In this document: piece after piece, positions 24,914-30,880 of the stretch | Layout of the letters: each line of letters begins with the position of its first letter | Position numbering within the stretch: the first letter of the stretch is position 1 | Assembly (NCBI GenBank): GCA_027011205.1 | Contig: JALVAL010000138.1 | Coordinates: 1 to 34,528, forward strand | Direction: 5' to 3' | Length of the DNA stretch: 34,528 bases | Source: Gammaproteobacteria bacterium | GTDB taxonomy: Bacteria > Pseudomonadota > Gammaproteobacteria > GRL18 | The notes under the pieces: model-generated | The model's input: the letters and a program-made list of their open reading frames with translations, nothing else | Told to the model about the DNA's origin: nothing | Database searches by the model: none | Made by a program: the position numbers and the translations under genes

Positions 24914-24965
24914 TGTAAATTAAAGAGCTTCACTGCGTTACGCCTTTTTAATTCGGGCGTTAGCT
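24914..24965 (+). repeat. attC-like site S9
   Basis: Arms AATTAAAGAG and CTTTTTAATT pair at 9 of 10 positions, followed by CGGGC and GTTAGCT, the classic right-hand end of many attC sites. The left core (TGTAAAT) is degenerate. The stop of the 86-aa gene (24960-24962) is formed by GTTA. Confidence 0.6.
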
Positions 24966-25220
24966 GTCTTTAAACGATTCAATATGCTTGCCGAACTCAT
25001 GGCGTAACGTCTCTAACTGGCTGCGCTTAACCAGCCAATCCCTTACCCGTCCTGGTAGGCTTCTATAGCCTTTGTATGCTAGATTGCCGTCCATATATAA
25101 CCACACCGCTTCCATCTCAACATCATCGCCATCCATATAATATTCAACGGTAATTTGAGCATCGAAAGACTGGCCAAACACTTCAAAATCTTGATAGAAG
25201 TCGTAAGTATGGTAGATCAT
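24960..25220 (-). CDS. Hypothetical protein, 86 aa
   Basis: The N-terminal half is beta-rich and acidic (QITVEYYMDGDDVEMEAVWLYMDG). The C-terminal half is helical and basic (VRDWLVKRSQLETLRHEF). It is coupled to the gene upstream by an ATGA overlap. No family recognised. Confidence 0.65.
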   Translation of the reverse strand: MIYHTYDFYQDFEVFGQSFDAQITVEYYMDGDDVEMEAVWLYMDGNLAYKGYRSLPGRVRDWLVKRSQLETLRHEFGKHIESFKDS

Positions 25221-25525
25221 TTTTCAACCTCCGATTTAAGAATCTTTTCTGCAATCTCTCGTGCAGCATCACTCAATGCGAGATCGAATTTGCTGGCCGC
25301 TTCGGAGTAGATAGCGCCATTGAAAGCCTGACGGGTGTATTCTTCCCATGCAGCAACACCTTCGTCGGATAGGTATCCAAGAACATCGTCCCATTTATAC
25401 CCTTTATATTCTTCGCCATTAGCAGTAGCTGTCAGAATATCATCCACCATACTGTTCAGATATTCTTCCTCTAGCTCTGCTTCCTTGCTATATCCACTGT
25501 CAGGGTCTTTTGTTGCGTTATACAT
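25217..25525 (-). CDS. First gene of the leftward operon, acidic hypothetical protein
   Basis: 102 aa from ATG 25525, preceded by AGAGGTG. The track's longer start (25591) runs back through the promoter. It is acidic and helical (SKEAELEEEYLNSMVDDIL; SDAAREIAEKILKSE). As the first leftward product it would appear earliest after infection and may act on the host, which is inference. Confidence 0.7.
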   Translation of the reverse strand: MYNATKDPDSGYSKEAELEEEYLNSMVDDILTATANGEEYKGYKWDDVLGYLSDEGVAAWEEYTRQAFNGAIYSEAASKFDLALSDAAREIAEKILKSEVEK

Positions 25526-25554
25526 TTTGTCACCTCTTTTATTTAATTTATGGC

Positions 25555-25582
25555 TTGAAGTATACCACCAAAATGATATAAT
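25555..25582 (+). promoter_or_regulatory. Rightward promoter (sigma70-like)
   Basis: TTGAAG (25555-25560), a 16-base spacer, then TATAAT (25577-25582), a consensus -10. Its -10 overlaps the -35 of the leftward promoter and vice versa, so polymerases probably exclude each other. It drives the leader ORF and the rightward accessory block. Confidence 0.7.
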
Positions 25583-25586
25583 GCAA
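25559..25586 (-). promoter_or_regulatory. Leftward promoter (sigma70-like)
   Basis: On the minus strand TTGCAT (25586-25581), a 16-base spacer, then TATACT (25564-25559). It lies 34 bases before the ribosome-site-bearing start at 25525 and has no competing ORF. It drives the early leftward block and overlaps the rightward promoter. Confidence 0.65.
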
Positions 25587-25632
25587 GACATAGAAACGAA
25601 AAATTATATAAAAATATTTGAGGTTAGAGATA

Positions 25633-25740
25633 ATGCGCGTTAACATAAACCAACTTCGAGGCCGGCATCCGGTTTTCCAAGTCACCTCCTCACAGGATAT
25701 CCCCTGTATTCCCCTCCCGATTTTAGGAGGGGCTTTTTAA
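25633..25740 (+). CDS. Leader ORF, 35 codons, coupled to the next gene
   Basis: ATG 25633 has GAGG about nine bases upstream. The TAA (25738-25740) shares its last A with the next ATG (TAATG). The peptide (start MRVNINQLRGRHPVFQ) matches nothing I know. The ORF spans a CCGG-cat-CCGG mini-hairpin, a CACCTCCT element and the terminator-like hairpin, so ribosome movement through it would open the hairpin. It may be a regulatory leader peptide rather than a functional protein. Confidence 0.5.
   Translation: MRVNINQLRGRHPVFQVTSSQDIPCIPLPILGGAF
25711..25738 (+). terminator. Terminator-like hairpin that also holds the Shine-Dalgarno of the next gene
   Basis: CCCCTCC (25711-25717), an 8-base loop, GGAGGGG (25726-25732), then C and five T. 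The AGGAGG needed to start the gene at 25740 (spacing nine bases) is inside the right arm. CACCTCCT at 25683-25690 could pair with the same AGGAGG. This could terminate transcription, block translation, or both. Confidence 0.75.
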
Positions 25741-26033
25741 TGCCTTCTCGCACCCCAAAACAAAACCGAGCATACTGGAAGTATCTGCGCTCTTTAGCGG
25801 ATGATCTGAATGATGCCGGTATCGACTTTAAAACGTCTGTACGACTTCCTGTGCGGTTTACTGCTGAGAACATGCACGAGTATATGTTCACGCCAGTTAT
25901 GCAGTCTTTATACCCTGAAAAGAAGTCAACGACTGAGCTATCAACTGTAGAGATGCAGGAAGTCTACGATACGTTTAATGCTGCTGTAGGTCAGCGGTTT
26001 GGAGTTAGCCGTAACTGGCCTAGTAATAGATAA
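25740..26033 (+). CDS. Conserved phage protein of unknown function, near recombination genes
   Basis: 97 aa. 'RTPKQNRAYWKYLRSLADDLNDAGIDF' followed by 'MFTPVMQSLYPEKKSTTELSTVEMQEVYDTFN' and 'GQRFGVSRNWPS' is a layout I recall in many phage accessory regions, where it is annotated only as hypothetical. A link to NinB-type recombination proteins is possible, but it is shorter. First full-size gene of the rightward block. Its TAA is formed by site S10. Confidence 0.7.
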   Translation: MPSRTPKQNRAYWKYLRSLADDLNDAGIDFKTSVRLPVRFTAENMHEYMFTPVMQSLYPEKKSTTELSTVEMQEVYDTFNAAVGQRFGVSRNWPSNR

Positions 26034-26101
26034 CGATTGAGCGTACTTGAAATTTATGGAGCGAAGCGGAATAAAATTTCCAGTAGCGCGACTTGTTAGC
26101 A
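26028..26101 (-). repeat. attC-like site S10 (well formed)
   Basis: 74 bp. Plus-strand order is AGATAAC … GTTAGCA. Arms GAAATTTAT and ATAAAATTTC pair with one extra T in the right arm. The inner GGAGCG-AGCGGAA core is shared with S16 and, in reverse complement, S6. Polarity is opposite to the gene direction. Confidence 0.78.
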
Positions 26102-26111
26102 AGATTTTAAT

Positions 26112-26359
26112 TTAGACGCTCTGCCGCTGCGGACACCGAAGATGGCAACACCGGCAACAGAGCTGAGCTGAGGGAAACAAGACGCGAAACCCATTGGATG
26201 CACAAGTAGCGATACGCGCCCGAATAGAACCGGGACTCCCGTTAGGCGGGGATAGCGAAAAATGCGGCAGGATGGGCAATTTGACTGTGACAGGTAATGC
26301 TGGCGACGAGCTTGACCGAATCAGAGGCGGTAACTAGGTTTACCGGGCAGAGCGTCTAA
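26112..26359 (+). ncRNA. Candidate structured RNA or inverted-repeat element, ~248 nt, unknown class
   Basis: A perfect 14-bp helix (26112-26125 with 26346-26359, TTAGACGCTCTGCC and its complement) closes a non-coding segment. Inside are further possible stems: CGGTAA/TTACCG next to the closing helix, CGGG-act-CCCG, GCG-ata-CGC, CCCAT/ATGGG. It is rich in purine GAAA/GCAA-type loops, as in structured RNAs. It fills the 5' part of the unit encoding the 46-aa protein. It matches no riboswitch, RNase P, tmRNA or intron core that I know. An inverted-repeat DNA element is the alternative. Confidence 0.55.
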
Positions 26360-26376
26360 CTTAGGAGAGAGCAAAT

Positions 26377-26517
26377 ATGAAAGAATTAGCCAAGAAAATA
26401 CTATGCTTGATTCGTCCACTAAAACCGTGCCGGGTTGATGATTGCTATGTGTACACTGCCCGCAGAGACAAAAACGGGCAGCCTTACTGCTCGGTTTGCA
26501 GAGATGAATCTTGCTAA
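26377..26517 (+). CDS. Small zinc-ribbon protein, 46 aa (not in the ORF track)
   Basis: ATG 26377 with AGGAG upstream, TAA 26515-26517 formed by site S11. Cys at 10, 18, 23, 38, 41 and 46 with a CSVC pair gives a probable zinc site. The N-terminus is basic (KELAKKILCLIR). It begins 17 bases after the structured RNA candidate, so it could be its regulated target or partner. Confidence 0.6.
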   Translation: MKELAKKILCLIRPLKPCRVDDCYVYTARRDKNGQPYCSVCRDESC

Positions 26518-26596
26518 CTGACAGAGTTTAACGGGCGCATAGATATTGAGCTACGGAGCACGCTGGTTTAGCGCTCCGTTTTAGAACGCATTATTA
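26512..26596 (-). repeat. attC-like site S11 (long, decayed)
   Basis: TGCTAAC … ATTATTA, with core GGAGCACGC-tggttta-GCGCTCC. The outer core at the right has a G-to-A change (ATTA for GTTA), as in S2. A second TAAC (GTTTAAC at 26526) suggests a composite of two sites. Confidence 0.5.
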
Positions 26597-26624
26597 TATT
26601 ACGATATTTTACGAGGAGTACAAA

Positions 26625-26843
26625 ATGAAAGATATTCTTACTGTTGTTTTTGGTGGTGTTGCGATTTCCGTACTAATAATCGCTCTGTTTTTAATTGGGC
26701 CTATTCTAGTTTTATGGGTGATCAACAGCCTTGCAGAGGCTGGCGGATTATCATTTTATATAGAGCACAATATGTGGAATTACTGGGTTGCTTTTATTCT
26801 ACTACTGTTAGTCAGGGGTGGCTCAAGTAGTAGCCGTAAGTAA
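26625..26843 (+). CDS. Small two-helix membrane protein
   Basis: 72 aa with two hydrophobic segments (VFGGVAISVLIIALFLIGPI; MWNYWVAFILLLLV) and a basic/Ser C-terminus. Strong GAGGAG site. One-gene unit between S11 and S12. Could act at the inner membrane, function unknown. Confidence 0.65.
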   Translation: MKDILTVVFGGVAISVLIIALFLIGPILVLWVINSLAEAGGLSFYIEHNMWNYWVAFILLLLVRGGSSSSRK

Positions 26844-26914
26844 TATAACGCCAGAGCTGTGCTGACGACACGAAGCGCAGCGTAGTGGTGGTCAGAACGA
26901 GCGAATTGTTATAA
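26843..26914 (-). repeat. attC-like site S12
   Basis: 72 bp: ATATAAC … GTTATAA on the plus strand, arms CTGAC/GTCAG around an ACGAAGCGCAGCGTAG core. The preceding stop (26841-26843) is just outside the core, unlike most sites. Confidence 0.65.
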
Positions 26915-26932
26915 CTACGTTTGGTAAGAATT

Positions 26933-27391
26933 ATGGGATATGCAGAAAATACAAGTGTAAGCACAGAAAAAAGTAGGGCTGAAATTGAACGAACTTTGCA
27001 GAGATACAATGCCGACCAGTTTATGTATGGCTGGGATGCGGATAAAGCTGTGGTGGGTTTTCGTATGGCCGGAAGACAGATTCGTTTCTTGCTGCCAATT
27101 CCAGACAAAGAAGATTGCCGGTTTACCCATACACCAACTGGCAAGGTACGAAAGCAGAACGCCGCATACAACGAATGGGAGCAAGCCTGCCGCCAAAAAT
27201 GGCGAGCACTGAGTCTTGTTATTAAAGCAAAACTGGAAGCTGTTGAAGCTGGTATTGCAATATTTGAAGATGAATTTATGGCAAACATCGTGCTACCGAA
27301 CGGTGATACAGTAAGCCAATTCATGCTGCCGCAGATCGCCGCAGCGTATGACCAGGGCGAAATGCCGAAGATGCTGCCAGATTTACGGTAG
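26933..27391 (+). CDS. Conserved phage protein (~150 aa), unknown function
   Basis: 152 aa from ATG 26933. The track's TTG at 26921 is rejected because a better start follows. 'KSRAEIERTLQRYNADQFMYGW', 'VVGFRMAGRQIRFLLPIPD' and 'WEQACRQKWRALSLVIKAKLEAVEAGIAIFEDEF' (split here) mark a family common in phage replication/early regions, where it is uncharacterised. Mixed alpha/beta, soluble. One-gene unit between S12 and S13. Confidence 0.75.
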   Translation: MGYAENTSVSTEKSRAEIERTLQRYNADQFMYGWDADKAVVGFRMAGRQIRFLLPIPDKEDCRFTHTPTGKVRKQNAAYNEWEQACRQKWRALSLVIKAKLEAVEAGIAIFEDEFMANIVLPNGDTVSQFMLPQIAAAYDQGEMPKMLPDLR

Positions 27392-27397
27392 TAGTAG

Positions 27398-27457
27398 TTA
27401 TAACGACCCAGCACAGCGAGCGCGGTTTTAGCGCTCTGCTGGTACGTATTGTTATAA
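27398..27457 (-). repeat. attC-like site S13 (best formed)
   Basis: 60 bp: TTATAAC-GACC, arms CCAGCA/TGCTGG and GAGCGC/GCGCTC, loop GGTTTTA, then TACGTATT and GTTATAA. In reverse complement it starts TAACAATACG and ends GTCGTTA, the order of canonical attC sites. Its core matches S4 and S7. Confidence 0.85.
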
Positions 27458-27478
27458 CGATTTTAATTTGGAGAAACT

Positions 27479-27781
27479 ATGAGTTTATTTCAGTGTGAAA
27501 TCTGTGGATGTGTAGAGAATACAGCCACATCATCTCAAGGCTGTACAGGCGGAATGGAACGACTTTTCGACTGGACGGGCTTAGAAGATTTAAAAGGGAA
27601 AAAACTTTGTAGTGTTTGCGCGCCAAGAATTTATCGTGACGGTACGAGCACATGGTTTGGGAGGTGGCATGGAGAGTTTAAGCGAACGTTTTTACCGAAG
27701 GGAAAATTTAAAACAAACAGGCAAGGTAACCTTGAACACATTGAAACAGGTGAAACAGATTACAGAAAATATGCAATCTGA
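27479..27781 (+). CDS. Zinc-ribbon protein of unknown function
   Basis: 100 aa. Cys pairs CEIC (6-9), a further C11, and CSVC (41-44) probably bind zinc. The C-terminal 'HGEFKRTFLPKGKFKTNRQGN' and 'HIETGETDYRKYAI' look conserved, and I have an impression of similar proteins in gammaproteobacterial accessory DNA. GGAG precedes the ATG. One-gene unit between S13 and S14. Confidence 0.7.
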   Translation: MSLFQCEICGCVENTATSSQGCTGGMERLFDWTGLEDLKGKKLCSVCAPRIYRDGTSTWFGRWHGEFKRTFLPKGKFKTNRQGNLEHIETGETDYRKYAI

Positions 27782-27786
27782 TTTCG

Positions 27787-27856
27787 TTATAACGACCAGA
27801 GCGAAGCGGCGAGCGCAGCGAGTCCGAGCGATAGCGACTTGCGCGTATTGTTATGT
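27787..27856 (-). repeat. attC-like site S14
   Basis: 70 bp: TTATAAC-GACC, a GCGAGCGCAGCGAGTCCG-type core, CTTGCGCGTATT, then GTTATGT. It is nearly identical to S17 (about 66 of 70 bases) and shares its core with S2 in reverse complement. Confidence 0.75.
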
Positions 27857-27878
27857 GTATATTTTTGGAGATTAGGAA

Positions 27879-28148
27879 ATGACTAATTTTATTGGCTTAG
27901 TTTCTGAGTTAGCTGGACGCAATGACATATCAATGAAACCAGAAAAAGAGATTGATTTTGGAAATCTGAATATAGAAATGCTTGACAAACAAGCTCGCCG
28001 GTTAGCAGATAATGAAGTTTTCGTTTTTATTGATGGAGAAGAGTCAGAAAGTGACGAAATCACAGAAAAGCATGGCCTTGAAGAACTCAATAGAGTATTA
28101 AACAGAATTTTTGATGGTGAACTGTATGAAAAATTTTATTACACATAA
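27879..28148 (+). CDS. Hypothetical acidic cassette protein
   Basis: 89 aa, acidic (FIDGEESESDEITEKHGLEELN), alpha/beta mixture. GGAG and AGG precede the ATG. The TAA is formed by site S15. One-gene unit. No family recognised. Confidence 0.65.
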   Translation: MTNFIGLVSELAGRNDISMKPEKEIDFGNLNIEMLDKQARRLADNEVFVFIDGEESESDEITEKHGLEELNRVLNRIFDGELYEKFYYT

Positions 28149-28187
28149 CATCTGGTTATACCGAATCACAAAATAGTGAAATAGACA
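28143..28187 (-). repeat. attC-like site S15 (GTCTAAT/GTTATG family)
   Basis: 45 bp: ACATAAC-ATCTGG … ATAGACA, the reverse complement of the S3/S5 type. The core includes CAC-aaaata-GTG. The stop codon of the 89-aa gene lies in its TAAC. Confidence 0.5.
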
Positions 28188-28211
28188 GAAACTACCTATC
28201 TAGGATATAAA

Positions 28212-28454
28212 ATGCCAAAATGGAACAAACCAGAAACAGCGCCTAGAAACGGCCATCTGGTCTTTGCCAACTTAGGATGGCCGTGGCCTATTACCGCCTG
28301 CTGGAACGAATACGAGCATAGATGGGTTTATGCTATGGCTCAGTTAAACATAGTGGATAGGCAGGAAGACCCATATTTTGAAAACGAGTATGCGGAAGAT
28401 AGCGAGCTATTGGGCTGGTTGCCGCTTCCAGATGTTAACGAGGTGAAGAAGTGA
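28212..28454 (+). CDS. DUF551-like small phage protein
   Basis: 80 aa. The opening 'WNKPETAPRNGHLVFAN', the Trp-rich centre (WPWPITACWNEYEHRWV) and the ending 'LLGWLPLPDVNEV' follow the DUF551-type pattern of many phage early proteins. The role is unknown. AGGA precedes the ATG. First gene of a four-gene chain joined by GTGA, a one-base gap and ATGA. Confidence 0.65.
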   Translation: MPKWNKPETAPRNGHLVFANLGWPWPITACWNEYEHRWVYAMAQLNIVDRQEDPYFENEYAEDSELLGWLPLPDVNEVKK

Positions 28455-28633
28455 GCATATTAGAACGATTAAATTATTATAATGGTCGTGTTCTTGAGCT
28501 AGATGTTTCTGTCGATAAAAAGACTGTTAATTTAATGGAGCAATGTGACCAATATTTTAGCGTCGATTTAACTAAAGAAGAATTTGGCAAACTGATAAAA
28601 GAACTAAATCAAATTTACGACAGCATGGAATAG
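28451..28633 (+). CDS. Small hypothetical protein, GTG start
   Basis: 60 aa, GTGA overlap with the upstream gene. Acidic and helical (VDLTKEEFGKLIKELNQIYDSM). No family recognised. Confidence 0.6.
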   Translation: MSILERLNYYNGRVLELDVSVDKKTVNLMEQCDQYFSVDLTKEEFGKLIKELNQIYDSME

Positions 28634-28634
28634 A

Positions 28635-28790
28635 ATGAAATATATCTGCTATCGCTGCCTACAGGTTATGGATATATCAGAACTTCGACCAGGTGCAAAG
28701 ATGAAAGGGCTTTCTGTAGAGTTAAGCAGAAAGATTAAAATGTGCAAGTCTTGCAAGTGCAGGACGTTTTATAAAATAGGTGATATATGA
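28635..28790 (+). CDS. Small zinc-ribbon protein, 51 aa (not in the ORF track)
   Basis: ATG one base after the previous stop. TGA overlaps the next start (ATGA). CYRC (5-8) and CKSCKC (37-42) form a likely zinc ribbon separated by a basic helix. Probable nucleic-acid or protein binding. Function unknown. Confidence 0.6.
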   Translation: MKYICYRCLQVMDISELRPGAKMKGLSVELSRKIKMCKSCKCRTFYKIGDI

Positions 28791-28978
28791 ATGAAAATGA
28801 ACCGATCAGCATCCGACCAGTGGATAATGGGTTTATTGTTACAAAAATTTACGGTAATAGTAACGGTGAACTAATCTCTGACAAGAGTATTAAAGTTTTC
28901 AGGAGCATGAATGAGTTATGCAGATTTATTCAAGAACACTTTGAACATCGTGGGCTGTGTATTGAGAGTGACACATAA
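28787..28978 (+). CDS. Small hypothetical protein, last of the four-gene chain
   Basis: 63 aa. 'ISIRPVDNGFIVTKIYGNSNGE' is beta-rich and 'VFRSMNELCRFIQEHF' helical, a compact alpha/beta fold. It is followed 21 bases later by a hairpin terminator. Confidence 0.6.
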   Translation: MNENEPISIRPVDNGFIVTKIYGNSNGELISDKSIKVFRSMNELCRFIQEHFEHRGLCIESDT

Positions 28979-28999
28979 ACATACCGCATAAAAAATAAA

Positions 29000-29036
29000 C
29001 CCCGACTTGATCGAAAAACCTAGTCGGGGTATTATT
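29000..29036. terminator. Bidirectional hairpin terminator
   Basis: CCCCGACT (29000-29007) and AGTCGGGG (29022-29029) form an 8-bp stem. The right side (TATTATTC) is a poor T run. The left side is A-rich (AAAAAATAAA), so on the minus strand the stem is followed by TTTATTTTTT, a strong leftward terminator. Confidence 0.75.
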
Positions 29037-29518
29037 CAAGGGTCGGAGTTAGCAGCTCCTACAAAATCAGGTTTTAACGGAACCGATTCATAAGTTAAAT
29101 CTTATCAATCCCTCCAGAAAAATCAAGTTTTCTTATAGTTGCTGCTTTAATTTGTTACTTTTGTTAACACTTTCCGATTATCTCACTCTACCGCCAGCCG
29201 TCTAGCGAAAGCAAACCGGCAAAACATAGCCCAGGTTATGTGGATAAGAAGGGGCGGTCACATTGTCGCAACAATAGGCAATGGGGATAAACAGGCGTAA
29301 TGGTGATTTGGTGTTAATTGACTGCTGACCAGAACTCAAGCAGCACTGCAAACAAAGCAGATTAAAAAATAATCGGTCGCTTAGTAGCGAGAACGTCCGG
29401 CAAGACGGTGTAAACTGTGTCCTGATAAATAGAGTTAGATAACCAGTTGCATTGAATATGCAGGATTGGGTTTAGATCACCAAACCCTTCAAGTGATTAG
29501 TATTGTCTGGAGAATTGT
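29037..29518. other. Non-coding region, candidate replication origin
   Basis: No ORF with a ribosome site. It contains an exact DnaA box on the minus strand (TGTGGATAA, 29239-29247) and a one-mismatch copy (TGGGGATAA, 29282-29290), an ATTGT-cgca-ACAAT operator-like repeat (29262-29275), an AT-rich part (29130-29190), and a run of small hairpins from 29350 to 29490 (GATTA/TAATC, TCGCT/AGCGA, CGTC/GACG, TGCAT/ATGCA, GGGTTT/AAACCC). This could be an origin or a structured leader of the HNH gene. Confidence 0.45.
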
Positions 29519-29983
29519 ATGAATAGAAAATTGATGCTTGCTAGAAGGTATTTCACAGCTTATCTGGATTTGAAGCCTAATGTATCCAACGCAGCAATGA
29601 TCCAGCAGCTTATATGTAAAGGGGTTATCCATGAATCAAAAACAAAGCGTAAATCTAGCAAAGTATTGATTGAGATTTACCGCGCATTAAGCAAAACACA
29701 TAAAATAGTGTTAAGCAAAAAGAAAGGATATGTTAAGCCATCTAGTGAATTTTACAGGTCTTCGCAATGGCGGAAATTACGGTACCAAGTTTTAAAGAAA
29801 TTTGATGGGTGCTGTTGTTTATGCGGGAGGTCAAAACGTGAGCATAATATTGTTATTCATGTAGATCATATTAAACCTAGGAGCAAGTATCCTGAGTTAG
29901 AATTAGAAGAAAGCAATCTCCAGCTTTTATGCGAGGATTGTAATTTAGGGAAGTCAAATCGGGATTCTATAGATTGGCGATAA
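29519..29983 (+). CDS. HNH homing-type endonuclease
   Basis: 154 aa. C-terminal HNH domain: CCLCG, 'VIHVDHIKPRSKYPELELEESN', 'LLCEDCN' with the two CxxC zinc pairs, DH active-site motif and Asn. The N-terminal ~75 residues are basic and helical (RRYFTAYLDLKPNVSNA), probably DNA-binding. It makes double- or single-strand cuts and often spreads itself. It follows the candidate origin. No split gene is visible around it. Confidence 0.88.
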   Translation: MNRKLMLARRYFTAYLDLKPNVSNAAMIQQLICKGVIHESKTKRKSSKVLIEIYRALSKTHKIVLSKKKGYVKPSSEFYRSSQWRKLRYQVLKKFDGCCCLCGRSKREHNIVIHVDHIKPRSKYPELELEESNLQLLCEDCNLGKSNRDSIDWR

Positions 29984-30050
29984 TTGATAATCAGAGAGCG
30001 TTGCACTTCCTGCGGTAGATTAGACAAAAAGATAATTAAAGGTAAGTGGT

Positions 30051-30278
30051 ATGAACAAAATAACAGTTAAAATAAACGGTAAACTAAAAAAGTGTGACAA
30101 CCATTTTTCTGATCACAAAACCAGCTCTCAAGATATGCTTTCTGGTAATAAAATGGCGGATGAAATAGGAGATTTATATATTGATCATAGAATTAACTTG
30201 CCAGAAGTTCAATGGATGCAAGTTATGAAAGCGTTACGGATACATGGTTTTAAAATTACTTTTGTGAGGAACAAATGA
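30051..30278 (+). CDS. Small hypothetical protein
   Basis: 75 aa, basic ends (KINGKLKKCDNHFSDHK; GFKITFVRNK). AAGG upstream. The stop overlaps the next start (ATGA). No family recognised. Confidence 0.6.
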   Translation: MNKITVKINGKLKKCDNHFSDHKTSSQDMLSGNKMADEIGDLYIDHRINLPEVQWMQVMKALRIHGFKITFVRNK

Positions 30279-30481
30279 GAAAATTAAAACAAGCAGGAAT
30301 TGCACTGGCCGAAGCTGCTGGCAGATATATTGGCGCTATAGCATACATTGATGATGTTCTTTACGATATCTATAAATACAGCCAAGAAGATTACGACAAA
30401 GCTGATAAAGAAGCAGATATAAGCAAAATAAATTTAATATCTGCAATCGAGAACTTTAACGAGGTATCTAGCAATGGCTGA
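30275..30481 (+). CDS. Small hypothetical helical protein
   Basis: 68 aa, Ala-rich helix at the N-terminus (AGIALAEAAGRYIGAIAY) followed by an acidic Tyr-rich stretch (YSQEDYDKADKEAD). ATGA overlap upstream, 8-base overlap downstream. Confidence 0.6.
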   Translation: MRKLKQAGIALAEAAGRYIGAIAYIDDVLYDIYKYSQEDYDKADKEADISKINLISAIENFNEVSSNG

Positions 30482-30725
30482 TATAACAATGTGCAGCTCT
30501 CGGCTATGCCCAAGACGCGAGACTTGCTATCGGGTAAGTGCAAAGCATAGCTTATGGCAGGCATGGTCTGATTTCTTTCGGCCGGAATGTCAGTGCGATA
30601 TGTTTATCAAGGCAAAGGCTGAATGCGAGGAAACAGGCGTACACTGGCCGGTGTTTAATCCGACAGACAATCAAGACTATTGCGAGACGTGTGGGAAGCG
30701 GATGGTCGATATTAATGCTAAATAA
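30474..30725 (+). CDS. Cys-rich zinc-binding protein
   Basis: 83 aa with nine Cys. The N-terminal 'CSSRLCPRRETCYR' and 'CQCDMF' together with the C-terminal CETC suggest two zinc sites. It resembles small phage proteins of the 'C-x-x-x-x-C-P…C-x-R' type. The TAA is formed by site S16. Last gene of the HNH unit. Confidence 0.65.
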   Translation: MADITMCSSRLCPRRETCYRVSAKHSLWQAWSDFFRPECQCDMFIKAKAECEETGVHWPVFNPTDNQDYCETCGKRMVDINAK

Positions 30726-30793
30726 CGATCAAGTGTCACCGGATTTCATGGAGCGCAGCGGAATGAAAATCCGTGTGTACGCGCTTGTTATGT
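30720..30793 (-). repeat. attC-like site S16 (well formed)
   Basis: 74 bp: AAATAAC … GTTATGT. Arms CGGATTTCAT and ATGAAAATCCG pair with one extra base in the right arm, and GGAGCGCAGCGGAA sits in the middle. Same family as S10 and S6. Confidence 0.8.
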
Positions 30794-30813
30794 TGTTTTT
30801 TGAAATTATCTCT

Positions 30814-30850
30814 TGAGTTATTAGTAACGCAGTGTATTATTACTAATAAC
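30814..30850 (+). promoter_or_regulatory. Promoter overlapped by an 11-bp perfect inverted repeat
   Basis: TTGAGT (30814-30819), a 15-base spacer, then TATTAT (30835-30840). GTTATTAGTAA (30817-30827) and TTACTAATAAC (30840-30850) form a perfect palindrome spanning from the -35 past the -10, as an operator would. It stands before the 88-aa gene, 30 bases upstream of its start. Confidence 0.5.
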
Positions 30851-30880
30851 AGTGATAAACACGCAAAAGGGGGTAAGGAA

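Noticed and set aside
26812-27414. 200-aa minus-strand ORF
   Set aside because: It runs antisense through a conserved phage gene and across an attC-like site. Cys/Ser/Leu-rich composition is typical of a shadow.
29037-29518. Group I or II intron hosting the HNH gene
   Set aside because: No intron core or domain V is seen, and no interrupted gene flanks the region.
29984-30070. 28-codon TTG-started ORF with a CxxC motif after the HNH gene
   Set aside because: It has a weak start, no ribosome site, and overlaps the next gene. Too little evidence to call.
30773-30880. N-terminal extension of the ORF at 30773-31147
   Set aside because: It runs through the edge of site S16 and a promoter/palindrome. 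ATG 30881 has a ribosome site.
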